DNA from: UBA6627 sp965248675
Lineage (GTDB): Bacteria > Chloroflexota > Dehalococcoidia > UBA2979
Direction: 5' to 3'
NCBI GenBank assembly: GCA_965248675.1
Contig: CBDFJZ010000006.1
Coordinates: 186,001-250,000, forward strand
DNA: 64,000 nucleotides
Below, one piece after another: positions 8,812 to 17,735 of this stretch. The notes under the pieces were generated by a model. The model saw only the letters and a program-made list of their open reading frames with translations. It had not been told where the DNA came from and did not search any database. Both the position numbers and the translations under genes were made by a program. Each line of letters opens with the position of its first letter. Position 1 is the first letter of the stretch.

Positions 8812-10215
8812 TCAGGTGCTCCGTGGATCGATGGGGCTCGGTGGCGTGCCGGCGCGCTCGATCGCCTCGCCGGCGCGGAGCAGTCGCGCCTCGTGGTAGC
8901 GACCGGCGACGAGCTGCACGCCGACTGGCGTGTCGCCGACCATGCCCGTGCTCACCGTGAGCGCCGGCAGCGCCATGAACGGGATCCCGATCTGGAGGAG
9001 CTGCGCCTCCATCACCCGCTCGAACGCCTCGGGCGATTCGACGATCAGCAGATCGGAGAACGGCAGCTCCGAAGAGACCGGGCAGAGCAGCACCGGGTAC
9101 TCGTCAAGGAAGATCCTCCACTGCCTCGTGAGCGCCGCCTGCAGCCGCAGCGCTTCCATCATCTCGTCGAGGTCGGGCGCCGGACAGCGTGCCTCCATCT
9201 GCTCGAGTACGAAGTTAGCGTCGGGGTCGTCCTCGCGAGCGACTGCCTCGTAGTTGCCCTGCCGGTACTCCGCCAGCCAGAGCCGCGCCTGGAGATCCGC
9301 GGCCTGGCGGATCGGCGGAATATCGACCTCCTCAACGGCCCAGCCGTCGTCCTCGAGGCGGCGCGCGGCGTCACGTACGGCGGCCTCGACCTCCGGTTGG
9401 ACCTCAAGACCCTCAGGTGCGATGCACACCGCCGCGCGCTTCTCGCCGACGGCTAGCTCGAGCGGCGCGGGCGTCCACCACGGATCGCGCAGGTCCTCGG
9501 CAGCCATGGCCGCGAAGCCGATCCGCAAATCCTCGATGCTGCGGGCGATTGGGCCGGAGACCGCCATCAGCTGGCCGCCGATGTTGCGATCCGTGGCGGC
9601 GGTCGCGTTCATCGCGGGCACGCGCCCGAGCGACGGGCGCAACCCGTGCACCCCGCAGGCGTACGCGGGGTAACGGATCGAGCCGGCGATGTCGGAGCCG
9701 TGCGCGATGGCGCCAATGCCTGCCGCCACGGCCGCCGCGGCCCCGCCGGACGACCCGCCCGGCGTGATCGCCGGGTTCCGAGGATTGAGCGTGTGACCGT
9801 GCACGCGGTTCCGCGTGAACCAGTGCAGCGAGAACGCCGGGGTGTTGGTCCGACCGACCATCACCGCGCCCGCCTTGCGGAGGTTGGAGACGACTGGGCT
9901 ATCGACCTCGGCGATCAGATCCTGCTGCGTAAGCAGGCCGTTCGTCGTCGCGTGGCCAGCCTGATCGGCGACGACTTTGATCGTGACTGAGACACCGGCA
10001 AGCGGGCCTGGGTCATCGCCTCGCGCGATCGTGGCGTCGACATGTTCGGCCGCGGCGAGCGCCTCCTCGGGCATCTCCGCGACCACTGCGTTGATCGCCG
10101 GGTTCACCACCGCAAGGCGATCGAGCGTGCTCTGGGTGACCTCGACCGCAGTTACTTCCCGCCGATGAACGAGGTCAGTCACCTCGGCCGCCGACAGCGC
10201 CCACAGTTCGGCCAT
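8812..10215 (-). CDS. Amidase (amidase signature family)
   Basis: 467 residues starting at an ATG with GGAGG 8 bp upstream. The Ser-cisSer-Lys triad of the family is in place: Lys80 (VTIK), cis-Ser in GGSSGG (153-158) and nucleophile Ser179 in GSDIAGSIRYPA (an Ala replaces the usual Gly/Thr before GS). The C-terminal half is typical, with GIPFMALPALTV and PVGVQLVAGRYHEARLLRAG. It hydrolyses carboxylic amides, but the specific substrate is unknown. It is on the same strand as the acyl-CoA dehydrogenase homologue upstream (50 bp apart), so the two may be co-transcribed in a catabolic pathway. Confidence 0.92.
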   Translation of the reverse strand: MAELWALSAAEVTDLVHRREVTAVEVTQSTLDRLAVVNPAINAVVAEMPEEALAAAEHVDATIARGDDPGPLAGVSVTIKVVADQAGHATTNGLLTQQDLIAEVDSPVVSNLRKAGAVMVGRTNTPAFSLHWFTRNRVHGHTLNPRNPAITPGGSSGGAAAAVAAGIGAIAHGSDIAGSIRYPAYACGVHGLRPSLGRVPAMNATAATDRNIGGQLMAVSGPIARSIEDLRIGFAAMAAEDLRDPWWTPAPLELAVGEKRAAVCIAPEGLEVQPEVEAAVRDAARRLEDDGWAVEEVDIPPIRQAADLQARLWLAEYRQGNYEAVAREDDPDANFVLEQMEARCPAPDLDEMMEALRLQAALTRQWRIFLDEYPVLLCPVSSELPFSDLLIVESPEAFERVMEAQLLQIGIPFMALPALTVSTGMVGDTPVGVQLVAGRYHEARLLRAGEAIERAGTPPSPIDPRST

Positions 10216-10265
10216 CGCGACCTCCGCCCTCGGCGTCGCGGATGCTACCAGCGTCGCGATGAGGG

Positions 10266-11426
10266 TTACGGTTCGCGGCTGCCCAGCAGCACCGCCCCGA
10301 CGGTCTCGTAGTGGCGGGGTGAAGCGGCGACGTGATGCTTCGCGACATTGAGGTCGCGGAACGCGCGCTCCAGCCGGTGCGCGCGGAAGATCGCCGGAGT
10401 GCCGACAGCGTCGTAGAGCAGGCCGACCGCGCGCACGGCCTCGTAGACCGCGTGTGTCAACGCGAGCCGCGCCTCCCAGTTCGTTCGCTCGGCCTCGGGA
10501 TCCTCCGCGCAGGCGGCGGTCCAGGCAGCCTCGACCGCCTCGAAGAGGAAGGCGCGGGCTGCTCGGACGATCGCCTCCGCCTCGGCGACGGCGCGCTGCA
10601 CCTGAGGGCGATCGCGGAGGAGGGCGGGCGTGACCTTCGAGGCGCCGTGCTGCGCCAGCCCGGTCAGGTCGTTGAGGGCGCCTCGCGCGATGCCCAGTCC
10701 GTTCGCGCCGTGTGAGCACCAGCCCCAGGTGCCAACAAACGGCATCCGGTAGCGCGGGCCGGGGAACCGCGACGGCTCGTCAGGGCGCATCGTGCGCTCG
10801 GCCGGGACGAACTCGTCCTCGACGACGAAGTCGTGGCTGCCGGTGCCCCGCATGCCCATCGTGTCCCATGCGTCGACGATCTCCCCCTGCTCACGTGCGA
10901 TGAACGTGACCCGCGTCGCGGGCTCACCCTGGTCGTCGGTGAGACGTTCGCCGTCCGGACCGTCGAGGAGGGAGACGCCGGCGGTCACCCAGTTCGCGTG
11001 CGCGATGCCACTGACGAAATCCCAGTGCCCGGACACCTGATAACCGCCCTCGACAGCGTATGCGGTGCCCTGCGGTTGGACCGCACCGGCCATCTGGAAC
11101 TGGCGGTCGGGGTCGGCCATCACCCGGCGCATTCCCTCGATTGCCTCGCCGGAGAGCCAGCCGAGCAGGGCCGCCTCGTACGAACTATTGACGGTGAGCC
11201 ATCCCGCCGAGCCGTCGGCCATCCCGACCTGCTCGACGGCGCGCATCGCGGTCATCGGCTCAACCTGGGCGCCGCCGTAGGCTGCGGGGGTCAGCAGCGT
11301 GAACAGTTGCGCCTCGGACATAGCGCGCGCGAGTTCCGAGGGGAGCTGACGGTCCGCCTCGATCTGATCGGAGGCAGCGCGGATCTGCGGAGCAAGGCGG
11401 CGCGCGGCCGCGACCACGTCGTGCAT
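10266..11426 (-). CDS. Acyl-CoA dehydrogenase family protein (HsaA/flavin monooxygenase-like)
   Basis: 386 residues with the acyl-CoA dehydrogenase fold. The N-terminal helical part includes LARAMSEAQLFTLLTPAAYGG, the middle beta domain has GGYQVSGHWDFVSG and DTMGMRGTGSHDFVVEDEFVPAERT, and the C-terminal bundle ends AFRDLNVAKHHVAASPRHYETVGAVLLG. The WDFVSGI...MRGTGSHD signature is closer to the HsaA/DszC-type flavin monooxygenases than to beta-oxidation enzymes. The start at 11426 is chosen by family length; an upstream 35-residue extension would overlap the divergent promoter region. Confidence 0.85.
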   Translation of the reverse strand: MHDVVAAARRLAPQIRAASDQIEADRQLPSELARAMSEAQLFTLLTPAAYGGAQVEPMTAMRAVEQVGMADGSAGWLTVNSSYEAALLGWLSGEAIEGMRRVMADPDRQFQMAGAVQPQGTAYAVEGGYQVSGHWDFVSGIAHANWVTAGVSLLDGPDGERLTDDQGEPATRVTFIAREQGEIVDAWDTMGMRGTGSHDFVVEDEFVPAERTMRPDEPSRFPGPRYRMPFVGTWGWCSHGANGLGIARGALNDLTGLAQHGASKVTPALLRDRPQVQRAVAEAEAIVRAARAFLFEAVEAAWTAACAEDPEAERTNWEARLALTHAVYEAVRAVGLLYDAVGTPAIFRAHRLERAFRDLNVAKHHVAASPRHYETVGAVLLGSREP

Positions 11427-11551
11427 CGCCGGATGATACGAGGCGAGGAGCTCTACTCGCCTCGCGACTGTCAGCCGGCGGCGTATGATGCGGCACCGGC
11501 TGGCGCCGCTGCTTGTTGCCGCGGACGCCACCCCTCATAGCGGGAGGCCAG

Positions 11552-12405
11552 ATGAAAGAGCTACGGAACCGCAACGCGATCGTGACCGGCGCCTCGCGGG
11601 GAATTGGCGTTCACGTCGCCCGCGCGCTCGCGAACGAGGGCGTGAATCTCGCGCTCGCGGCCCGCTCCAGCTCAGAGCTCGAGACGGCCGCCGCCGAGAT
11701 GACCGAGTTCGGGGTCCGCGCAATAGCGATCCAGTGCGACGTGGCCGACCCGGCCTCGCGACGCGCGCTCGTCGACGCGGCGACGGCGGAGCTGGCGAGA
11801 TCGACCTGCTGATCAACAACGCCGGGATCGAATCGACGGTGCACTTCGAGGATCAGGCCGAGGCGGCCTTCGAGGAGATGGTGCAAGTGAACCTCGTTGC
11901 GCCGACCGCGCTGACCCGGCTCGTGCTCCCCGGCATGCTTGAGCGCGGCCACGGGCACGTCGTCAACATGGCGTCGCTGGCGGGGAAGGCCGGCACGCCA
12001 TTCGAGGTGGCCTACTCGACGACCAAGCACGGGCTGATCGGGTTCACGCGGTCGATGCGCGGCGAATTCCGGGACCGGGGAGTCGGTTTCTCGGTGATCT
12101 GCCCCAGCTTCGTCTCGGAGGTCGGCATGTACGCCGACGGGATGGTGGAGCTCGGCGTCGAGGCGCCGCGATCGCTCGGTACGTCGGCGCCAGAGAAGGT
12201 CGCGAAGGCCGTGATCAAGGCGATCGAGAAGAACAAGCCGGAGATCATCGTCAATCCGAACGCGATGCGGGTGATGCTCACGGTCGCGGAGGCGTCGCCC
12301 AGTCTCGGCGAGTGGATCACCAACCGGATGGGCGTGAACACGGTGTTCCGCGAGGCCGCCGACATTCGCGCCGCGCGGGCCGCGGAGGCCGTCGCCACCG
12401 AGTAG
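11552..12405 (+). pseudogene. SDR family oxidoreductase with a one-base frameshift
   Basis: The ATG at 11552 follows GGGAGG. The first frame reads MKELRNRNAIVTGASRGIG through AAEL and then stops at TGA just after. The next frame resumes at once with GEIDLLINNAG and runs on through the catalytic YSTTKHG to the end (VATE). Adding one G in the CTGG run at 11790-11793 restores ...AELGEIDLLINNAG..., an ordinary SDR sequence of about 285 residues. The long C-terminal region (IVNPNAMRVMLTVAEASPSLGEWI) is of the DltE-like SDR type. Either a recent mutation or a sequence error. Confidence 0.85.
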
Positions 12406-12498
12406 CAGCCTGCACCGGCTCATTTTCCTCGGATCGCTCGACGCGCAGTTAGTCGTGCTATGCGCGCTACGCGCGCGGGTGGGTACGCTGGTCGTCTG

Positions 12499-13995
12499 AT
12501 GGCGCAGCTCACCCACCTCGAGGCGGGCATGAGGATCGTCTACGGCGGCGACCGCGTCGCCACCGTCGGCGAGGAGCTGGCGAGCGCTTTCTCCGAGGGT
12601 GATCGGCTGATCGTCGTGCAGACGACGGGCGACCTCCTCCACGTCCCCGCGGACGCCTGGCAGATCGCCGGCGACGCCGTCGAGGCCGCCTCGAACGCCT
12701 TCGCGCGGATGGGCGCGATCTCCGACGATCAGATTTCTTCGTTCTACGAATCCTTCGCGCGCCGCCTCGAAGATGACGCCACGTTCGCCCCGATTGCTGA
12801 GGCGAACGCCGCGGACGTCGAGCGCGCCAAGAAGCGAGGCCGCACGACGACCCGGCTCGCGCTCAGCGACAAGATGCGCGCCGCGATGATCGAGGGCCTG
12901 CGCATGTGGCGAGACGCACCCGGTGGTCGCGGTGAGGTCGTCGAGACAATCGAGCACGAGGGCTGGCGCGTGGAGCAGGTGCGCGCGGGCCTTGGACCCG
13001 TCGGCTTCGTCTTCGAGGGCCGGCCGAACGTCTTCGCCGACGCGACCGGCGTGATCCGCGCCGGCAACACGGTCGTCTTCCGCATCGGCTCGGACGCCCT
13101 CGCCACCGCCGAGGCGATCGTCGAGCACGCCCTCGATCCCGCGATCGCCGAAGCTGGGCTGCCGGCCGGCGCCGCCTCGCTCGTCGCCACGGCGTCGAGG
13201 GCGGCCGGCTGGGCGATGTTCTCAGACGCTCGGCTCGCGCTCGCGGTGGCGCGCGGCTCAGGCGCCGCCGTTGCCCAGCTCGGCGCGGTGGCGCAGCAGT
13301 CGGGCCTACCTGTCAGCTTGCACGGCACCGGCGGCGCCTGGATCGTCGCCGCGGAGAGCGCCAACGCCTCGGATTTCGCGGCCGCCGTGTCGAACTCCCT
13401 CGACCGCAAGACCTGCAACACGCTCAACACCTGCGCGATCGTCGCATCGCGGCAGGACGATCTCGTCCCCGCCTTCCTCGAAGGCGTGCGACAGGTCCAG
13501 CAGCGCCAGGGCGTCTGCGTGAAACTCCACGTCGTCGAGGGCCAGCAGGGCCTGATCCCGCGCGAATGGTTCGAGGAGCGCCCGATCGGCCGCGCCGAAG
13601 GCGACGTCATCGAGCCTCAGACCGAGCTGATCGCCGGCGACCGCCTCGGCGAGGAGTGGGAGTGGGAAGCCAGCCCCGAGGTCACGCTCACGATCGTCCC
13701 CGACGTCGAAACCGCCGTTCGCCTCTTCAACGAGCAGAGCCCCAAGTTCGCCGCATCCCTCCTCTCCGGGGACGCCGCCGAGCACGCGCGTTTCTTCAAC
13801 CTGATCGACTCGCCGTTCGTCGGCAACGGCATGACCCGCTGGGTCGATGGGCAATACGCCCTCGGGCGGCCGGAGCTGGGTCTGTCGAACTGGCAGTCTG
13901 GGCGGCTGTTCGGACGTGGCGGGGTGCTCTCGGGGGACTCGGTCTACACGGTGCGGACGCGCGCGGTGCAGGACGACCCGAACCTCGGGCGGTAG
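12499..13995 (+). CDS. ProA-like aldehyde dehydrogenase with N-terminal extension
   Basis: 498 residues, longer than the usual glutamate-5-semialdehyde dehydrogenase (about 415). ProA-type features are present: ALSDKMRAAMIEGL, GLGPVGFVFEGRPNVFADATGVIRAGNTVVFRIGSDAL, a Cys-containing DRKTCNTLNTC segment where ProA has its catalytic Cys, and FVGNGMTRWVDGQYALGRPELGLS at the end. The first 90 residues (MAQLTHLEAGMRIVYGGD...) form an extra domain with no recognised match. No proB or proC neighbour is seen, so a role other than proline synthesis is possible. The start at 12499 is chosen; an in-frame ATG 39 bp upstream is weaker. Confidence 0.75.
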   Translation: MAQLTHLEAGMRIVYGGDRVATVGEELASAFSEGDRLIVVQTTGDLLHVPADAWQIAGDAVEAASNAFARMGAISDDQISSFYESFARRLEDDATFAPIAEANAADVERAKKRGRTTTRLALSDKMRAAMIEGLRMWRDAPGGRGEVVETIEHEGWRVEQVRAGLGPVGFVFEGRPNVFADATGVIRAGNTVVFRIGSDALATAEAIVEHALDPAIAEAGLPAGAASLVATASRAAGWAMFSDARLALAVARGSGAAVAQLGAVAQQSGLPVSLHGTGGAWIVAAESANASDFAAAVSNSLDRKTCNTLNTCAIVASRQDDLVPAFLEGVRQVQQRQGVCVKLHVVEGQQGLIPREWFEERPIGRAEGDVIEPQTELIAGDRLGEEWEWEASPEVTLTIVPDVETAVRLFNEQSPKFAASLLSGDAAEHARFFNLIDSPFVGNGMTRWVDGQYALGRPELGLSNWQSGRLFGRGGVLSGDSVYTVRTRAVQDDPNLGR

Positions 13996-14015
13996 AAGAG
14001 CCTCACCGGTGCGCC

Positions 14016-14949
14016 CTAGCGCCAAGCCGCCAAGGTAGTCAGAAGGCGGTTGGCGACCACACCTATGACCTGTGCGCCATAGGCCGCCTCATGTTCGGAT
14101 ACCTCAGGTAGCCAGGGCCGTCCGTGGCCTGTCCCCTCGTTGTTCCGCGGGCGATTGACGGCGCACGCGGCCTGGTACATCGCGGCGTCCAACTCATCGA
14201 TCACTGACGACGTCGTACGGGCAAGCGTCGCGAGATCCAGGGCCGTGAAAGCTTTGCCAAGGAGCGTCGGAAAATTCGCGGACGTATCGGTACTCCCCAC
14301 ACCTCCACGAGAACGTGAGCAGCGGTGGCCTCCAGCAGATCCTTGGCAGTCCCAGTTAGGAGAGGCGCGTCAAGAACCCCACGCTGACCCCTATGCACGT
14401 AAGCCTGGAGCGCGGCAGTGAGTGCTTGCCCCGACAGCGAGTCGAGCACCTTCGGTTTGAGCTCCCATCAGGCGAGAGCTCGAAACCTTCGATATCGAAG
14501 GCGCCGATCGCATCCTGAATAGCCTCCACCCCAACATAGTTGGGGGAGCTGGGGCGAAATCCGCCAGATGTCCAGACTTGAGACACGAGAGCCGACACTA
14601 AGACTTCTCCGTCCACGGGGGCGTTCTCAAGCGCCCAGAACAAAGCCGACCGGACCCGCTTCATCTTGCCTACGGTTCGGCCTTGCGAAACGGGATCGCC
14701 AGCAGCGAGGTTCGAGCGATCGATGTGAAACGTGATCTCAGAGTGTGTGGGGGAGCGTTTTTGCTCCGCCTTGGAGTCATCGACCAGCTTTGCAACTGCA
14801 ATCGCGGTTGCATCAGTGAGCGGCGCCCGCTGCGGCGCGAGTTTGTTCTTCGAGGTCGGAGCACTTGTGCTCGGTGCGGCCAGAGGAACCCCCCTCAGTC
14901 GTCTCCGGGTCTCGGTCGGGTTGGTTGGTGGGGGAGTCACCGGGCGCAA
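14016..14949 (-). pseudogene. Abortive-infection-type protein (AbiC-terminal-like), two frameshifts
   Basis: Three overlapping minus-strand frames join into one protein if a C is added at about 14461-14463 and a G (minus strand) in the run at 14295-14298. The joined product has an N-terminal helical part, then FDIEGFELSPDGSLKPKVLDSLSG, LTAALQAYVHRGQRG, LLTGTAKDLLEATAAHVLVEVWG and a tail with RPRNNEGTGHGR. That layout (duplication of helices, GT(G/A)KDLLEATAAHVL, then RN..GTGHGR) is the HEPN-like C-terminal domain of phage abortive-infection proteins, recalled from memory of the family. The start is uncertain (TTG at 14949 or a GTG at 14940). The DNA looks less GC-rich than its flanks, suggesting acquisition. 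Confidence 0.6.
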
Positions 14950-15071
14950 GCTAGCGGCAAGCGTCTTGACAGGTCATAGACCGCGTGAATCGGCCGCTGC
15001 TAGCTACACCACCCCAGTGGGCGGCCGACGCAGCGAATAGAGTGCCGACCTCAACCCAGGCCCGAGGAAAA

Positions 15072-16367
15072 CTAGACCACCCCTTGCGCCCGGAGCTGTG
15101 CCACCTCGTCCGAGGCGTAGCCCGCCTCCTCGAGGATCGCGTCCGCGTGCTCGCCGAGCAGCGGGGCGCGGCGCGAGATCGACCACGGGCTGCCGTGGAA
15201 GAGGTAGGGCGCGCCGGCGTAGGTGAAGGAGCGGTCCAGCTCCGGGTGCTCGACCTCGGTGGGGAAGCCGCGCGCCTGGAAGTGCGGGTTCTCCATCACC
15301 TCTTCCGGCGAGTAGATGATCCCCACCTGGAACCCGCGGTCCTGAGCGCCGTCGAAGAACTCCTGAGCGGTCATGCTCGAGGCGAGCACCACGACCGCGT
15401 CCCGCGCGGCCTGGAACATCTCGCGCACCGCCGGGTCCGTCCTCAGCTTGAACAGATCAATGCGGTCCTGGGCAGCGCCCATTTCCAGCATCGGCGCCGT
15501 GGGGAAGTCCTCGAGCAGGCCGCATTCCTCGAGCCAGGCGAGCATCTGCTGGAAATCGCGTCCGCGGCGCGCCGGGACGCCGGTGTTGACCCAGCGCCCG
15601 TCCGCGCACTCGACCTGCGATGGCGGAGAGGGGTTCACGCCGGCGTGGCGGCCGGTCTGGCGCTGCACCGTCTGCTCCGCGACCAGCCATGAATAGCTGC
15701 CCGCCTCGGTCGTCACATTCTGGGCGGCGTGCATGTCGACGTCGATGTGCTGGCCGGCGCCGGTCTCGTCGCGGCTAACCAGCGCGACCAGCACCGACAT
15801 GAACGCGTAGTGGCAGCCGGTCTGGTAGCCCTGATTGCCGCCGCCGCGCACTGGCGGCAACGAGTGATCGTCGTAGCCGCAGCTCCACGCCGGACCGCCG
15901 CCCGCTAGCAGCGTCAGGTCCGTGGACTGCTCGTGCTCCCGCGGTCCGCCGCGCATGAACGGCGCTATCGATACGCTGATCAGCTCCGGGTGCCCCTCGC
16001 GCAGCGACGCCGCGTCGATTCCGAGGGCCTCCAGGCGGCCCGGCGCCTCGCTCTCGAGGAACACGTCCGCGCTCGCTACCAGCCGCCGTAGCGCGTCGCG
16101 GCCGGTGTCGGTCTCGAGGTCCAGCGTGATCCCGCGTTTGCTGGTGTTGTAGTGCCAGAAGTAGAGGCTGCGCTCGCCGCCGCGCTCGTCCTCGAGGAAC
16201 GGCTCGTAGGTCCGCATCGGATCGCCACCGGGCGGCTCGATCAGAATCACGTCGGCGCCCATGTCGGCGAGCAGCTTGCCCGCGAAGGCGAGGCGCTCGT
16301 TCGACAGCTCGATCACCTGCAGGTCGCCCAATGCGCCTCGAGCGCCGGGGGCGCCAGGCGCGCTCAC
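15072..16367 (-). CDS. CaiB/BaiF family CoA-transferase (second of pair)
   Basis: A 431-residue family III CoA-transferase. The GTG start overlaps the TGA of the upstream CoA-transferase gene, so translation is coupled. The N-terminal LQVIELSNERLAFAGKLLADMGADVILIEPPGGDPMR is the CoA-binding Rossmann part. FYFWHYNTSKRGITLDLETDTGRDALRRLVASADVFLES follows, and the C-terminus has GIIYSPEEVMENPHFQARGF. The Asp that forms the acyl intermediate is expected near VDMHAAQN. The two adjacent genes probably form a heteromeric or paralogous pair acting on organic-acid CoA esters. Confidence 0.9.
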   Translation of the reverse strand: MSAPGAPGARGALGDLQVIELSNERLAFAGKLLADMGADVILIEPPGGDPMRTYEPFLEDERGGERSLYFWHYNTSKRGITLDLETDTGRDALRRLVASADVFLESEAPGRLEALGIDAASLREGHPELISVSIAPFMRGGPREHEQSTDLTLLAGGGPAWSCGYDDHSLPPVRGGGNQGYQTGCHYAFMSVLVALVSRDETGAGQHIDVDMHAAQNVTTEAGSYSWLVAEQTVQRQTGRHAGVNPSPPSQVECADGRWVNTGVPARRGRDFQQMLAWLEECGLLEDFPTAPMLEMGAAQDRIDLFKLRTDPAVREMFQAARDAVVVLASSMTAQEFFDGAQDRGFQVGIIYSPEEVMENPHFQARGFPTEVEHPELDRSFTYAGAPYLFHGSPWSISRRAPLLGEHADAILEEAGYASDEVAQLRAQGVV

Positions 16368-17623
16368 AGCACACCATCCGCTCGCAGCGACGTCAGCTCG
16401 TCGGCGGTCACGCCGAGCAGTTCGCCGAAGACGTAGTCGTTGTGTTCGCCGAGGCACGGCGCGCCTCGTTCGATCTTCCACTCCGTCTCGGAGAAATGGA
16501 CCGGCATGCCGTCGACGCGGACGTCCCCCATCTCCGTGTGCTTGACCGTCGGCCAGAGGCCCCAGGCCGCGGTGTCCGTGTCGTGGTCGATCCGCTCGCC
16601 GGGCCGCTGTACCGCCGTCGCCGCGACTCCCGCCGCCTGCAACCGCGCCGCGAGGTCGAACCGCTCCTGTCCGCCGGTCCAGTCACCAATCGCAGCATCG
16701 AGGTCGTCCTCGTTCGCCAGCCGATCGCTCATCGAGGCGAAGCGACCGTCGGTCGCCCAGCCGTCCGCGCCGTTCTCGGCGGCAACCACGCAGATCGCCC
16801 CCCAGTCACGTTCGTCGCGACATCCGATCGCGATCCAGTTGTCCTCGCCTTCGGTGGCGTAGATGCCGTGTGGCGCCCTCGCTGGGAACTGGCTGCGGTT
16901 GCTGTTCGGGCTGCCCTGCCGCCGCAGGCGCCGCCCGTTCACGGTGTAGTCGAGGATCGCCGGGCCGTTCAGGCTCGCGGCCGCCTCGGTGCAGCCCATG
17001 TCCACCCACTGGCCCTCGCCGGTCACGCTGCGGTGGTGGATCGCCATCAAGATCGCCATCGCCATATAATAGGCACCCGTGTGATCCATGTAGCTGTAAC
17101 CCCAGCCGGCCGACGCCTCATCGGGCAGTCCCGAGGAGAACGTCAGGCCGGAGACCGCCTGCACTACCGGGCCCCAGGTCTTGAAGTGCTCGTACGGACC
17201 GGAGTGCCCGAAGCCGCAGTTGGAGACGTAGATGATGTCGTCGCGAATCTCGCGCAGTTCGTCGTAGGTCAGGCCGAGGCGTTCGAAGACCCCTGCCGAA
17301 AAGTTCTCGCTGACCACGTCCGAGATCGCGATCAGCTCATGCAGCAGCTCCATCCCGCGCTCGGTTCGGAGGTTCAGCGTGACGCCGAGCTTCTCCACGT
17401 TGTGGTTGTTGAACGACCCACCGAGGTTGATGCCGCGTCGCTCGTCCTTGTAAGGCTGGCCGCCGCGCAGGATGTCCCAGCGTCCCTCGTTCGTCGGATC
17501 CTCGATCCGGATCACCTGCGCGCCGAACGCCGCGAGGAACTTGGTCGCGCCCGCGCCAGCGAGCTGCCCGGTGAAATCGCAGATCCGCAGGTGACCAAGC
17601 GCCGTGCCGTCGGGCTCGCGCAT
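16364..17623 (-). CDS. CaiB/BaiF family CoA-transferase (first of pair)
   Basis: 419 residues from an ATG with a strong GGGAGGGG site. Family III features: LRICDFTGQLAGAGATKFLAAFGAQVIRIEDPTNEGRWD, the KLGVTLNLRTERGMELLHELIAISDVVSENFSAG block, and GQWVDMGCTEAAASLNG holding the likely catalytic Asp. It transfers CoA between carboxylic acids. Its stop overlaps the start of the downstream paralogue. It is divergent from the DUF3500 gene, with 112 bp between them. Confidence 0.9.
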   Translation of the reverse strand: MREPDGTALGHLRICDFTGQLAGAGATKFLAAFGAQVIRIEDPTNEGRWDILRGGQPYKDERRGINLGGSFNNHNVEKLGVTLNLRTERGMELLHELIAISDVVSENFSAGVFERLGLTYDELREIRDDIIYVSNCGFGHSGPYEHFKTWGPVVQAVSGLTFSSGLPDEASAGWGYSYMDHTGAYYMAMAILMAIHHRSVTGEGQWVDMGCTEAAASLNGPAILDYTVNGRRLRRQGSPNSNRSQFPARAPHGIYATEGEDNWIAIGCRDERDWGAICVVAAENGADGWATDGRFASMSDRLANEDDLDAAIGDWTGGQERFDLAARLQAAGVAATAVQRPGERIDHDTDTAAWGLWPTVKHTEMGDVRVDGMPVHFSETEWKIERGAPCLGEHNDYVFGELLGVTADELTSLRADGVL

Positions 17624-17735
17624 ACATCGCCCCTCCCGTACGCGGCGGAGCATAGCTGGACCGCCGAAGCGGATCACGATCGTTGCGATCGGGTCGAGCG
17701 GACGCCTACGCTGCCATCGCGCCGAGGAGGCTCAG

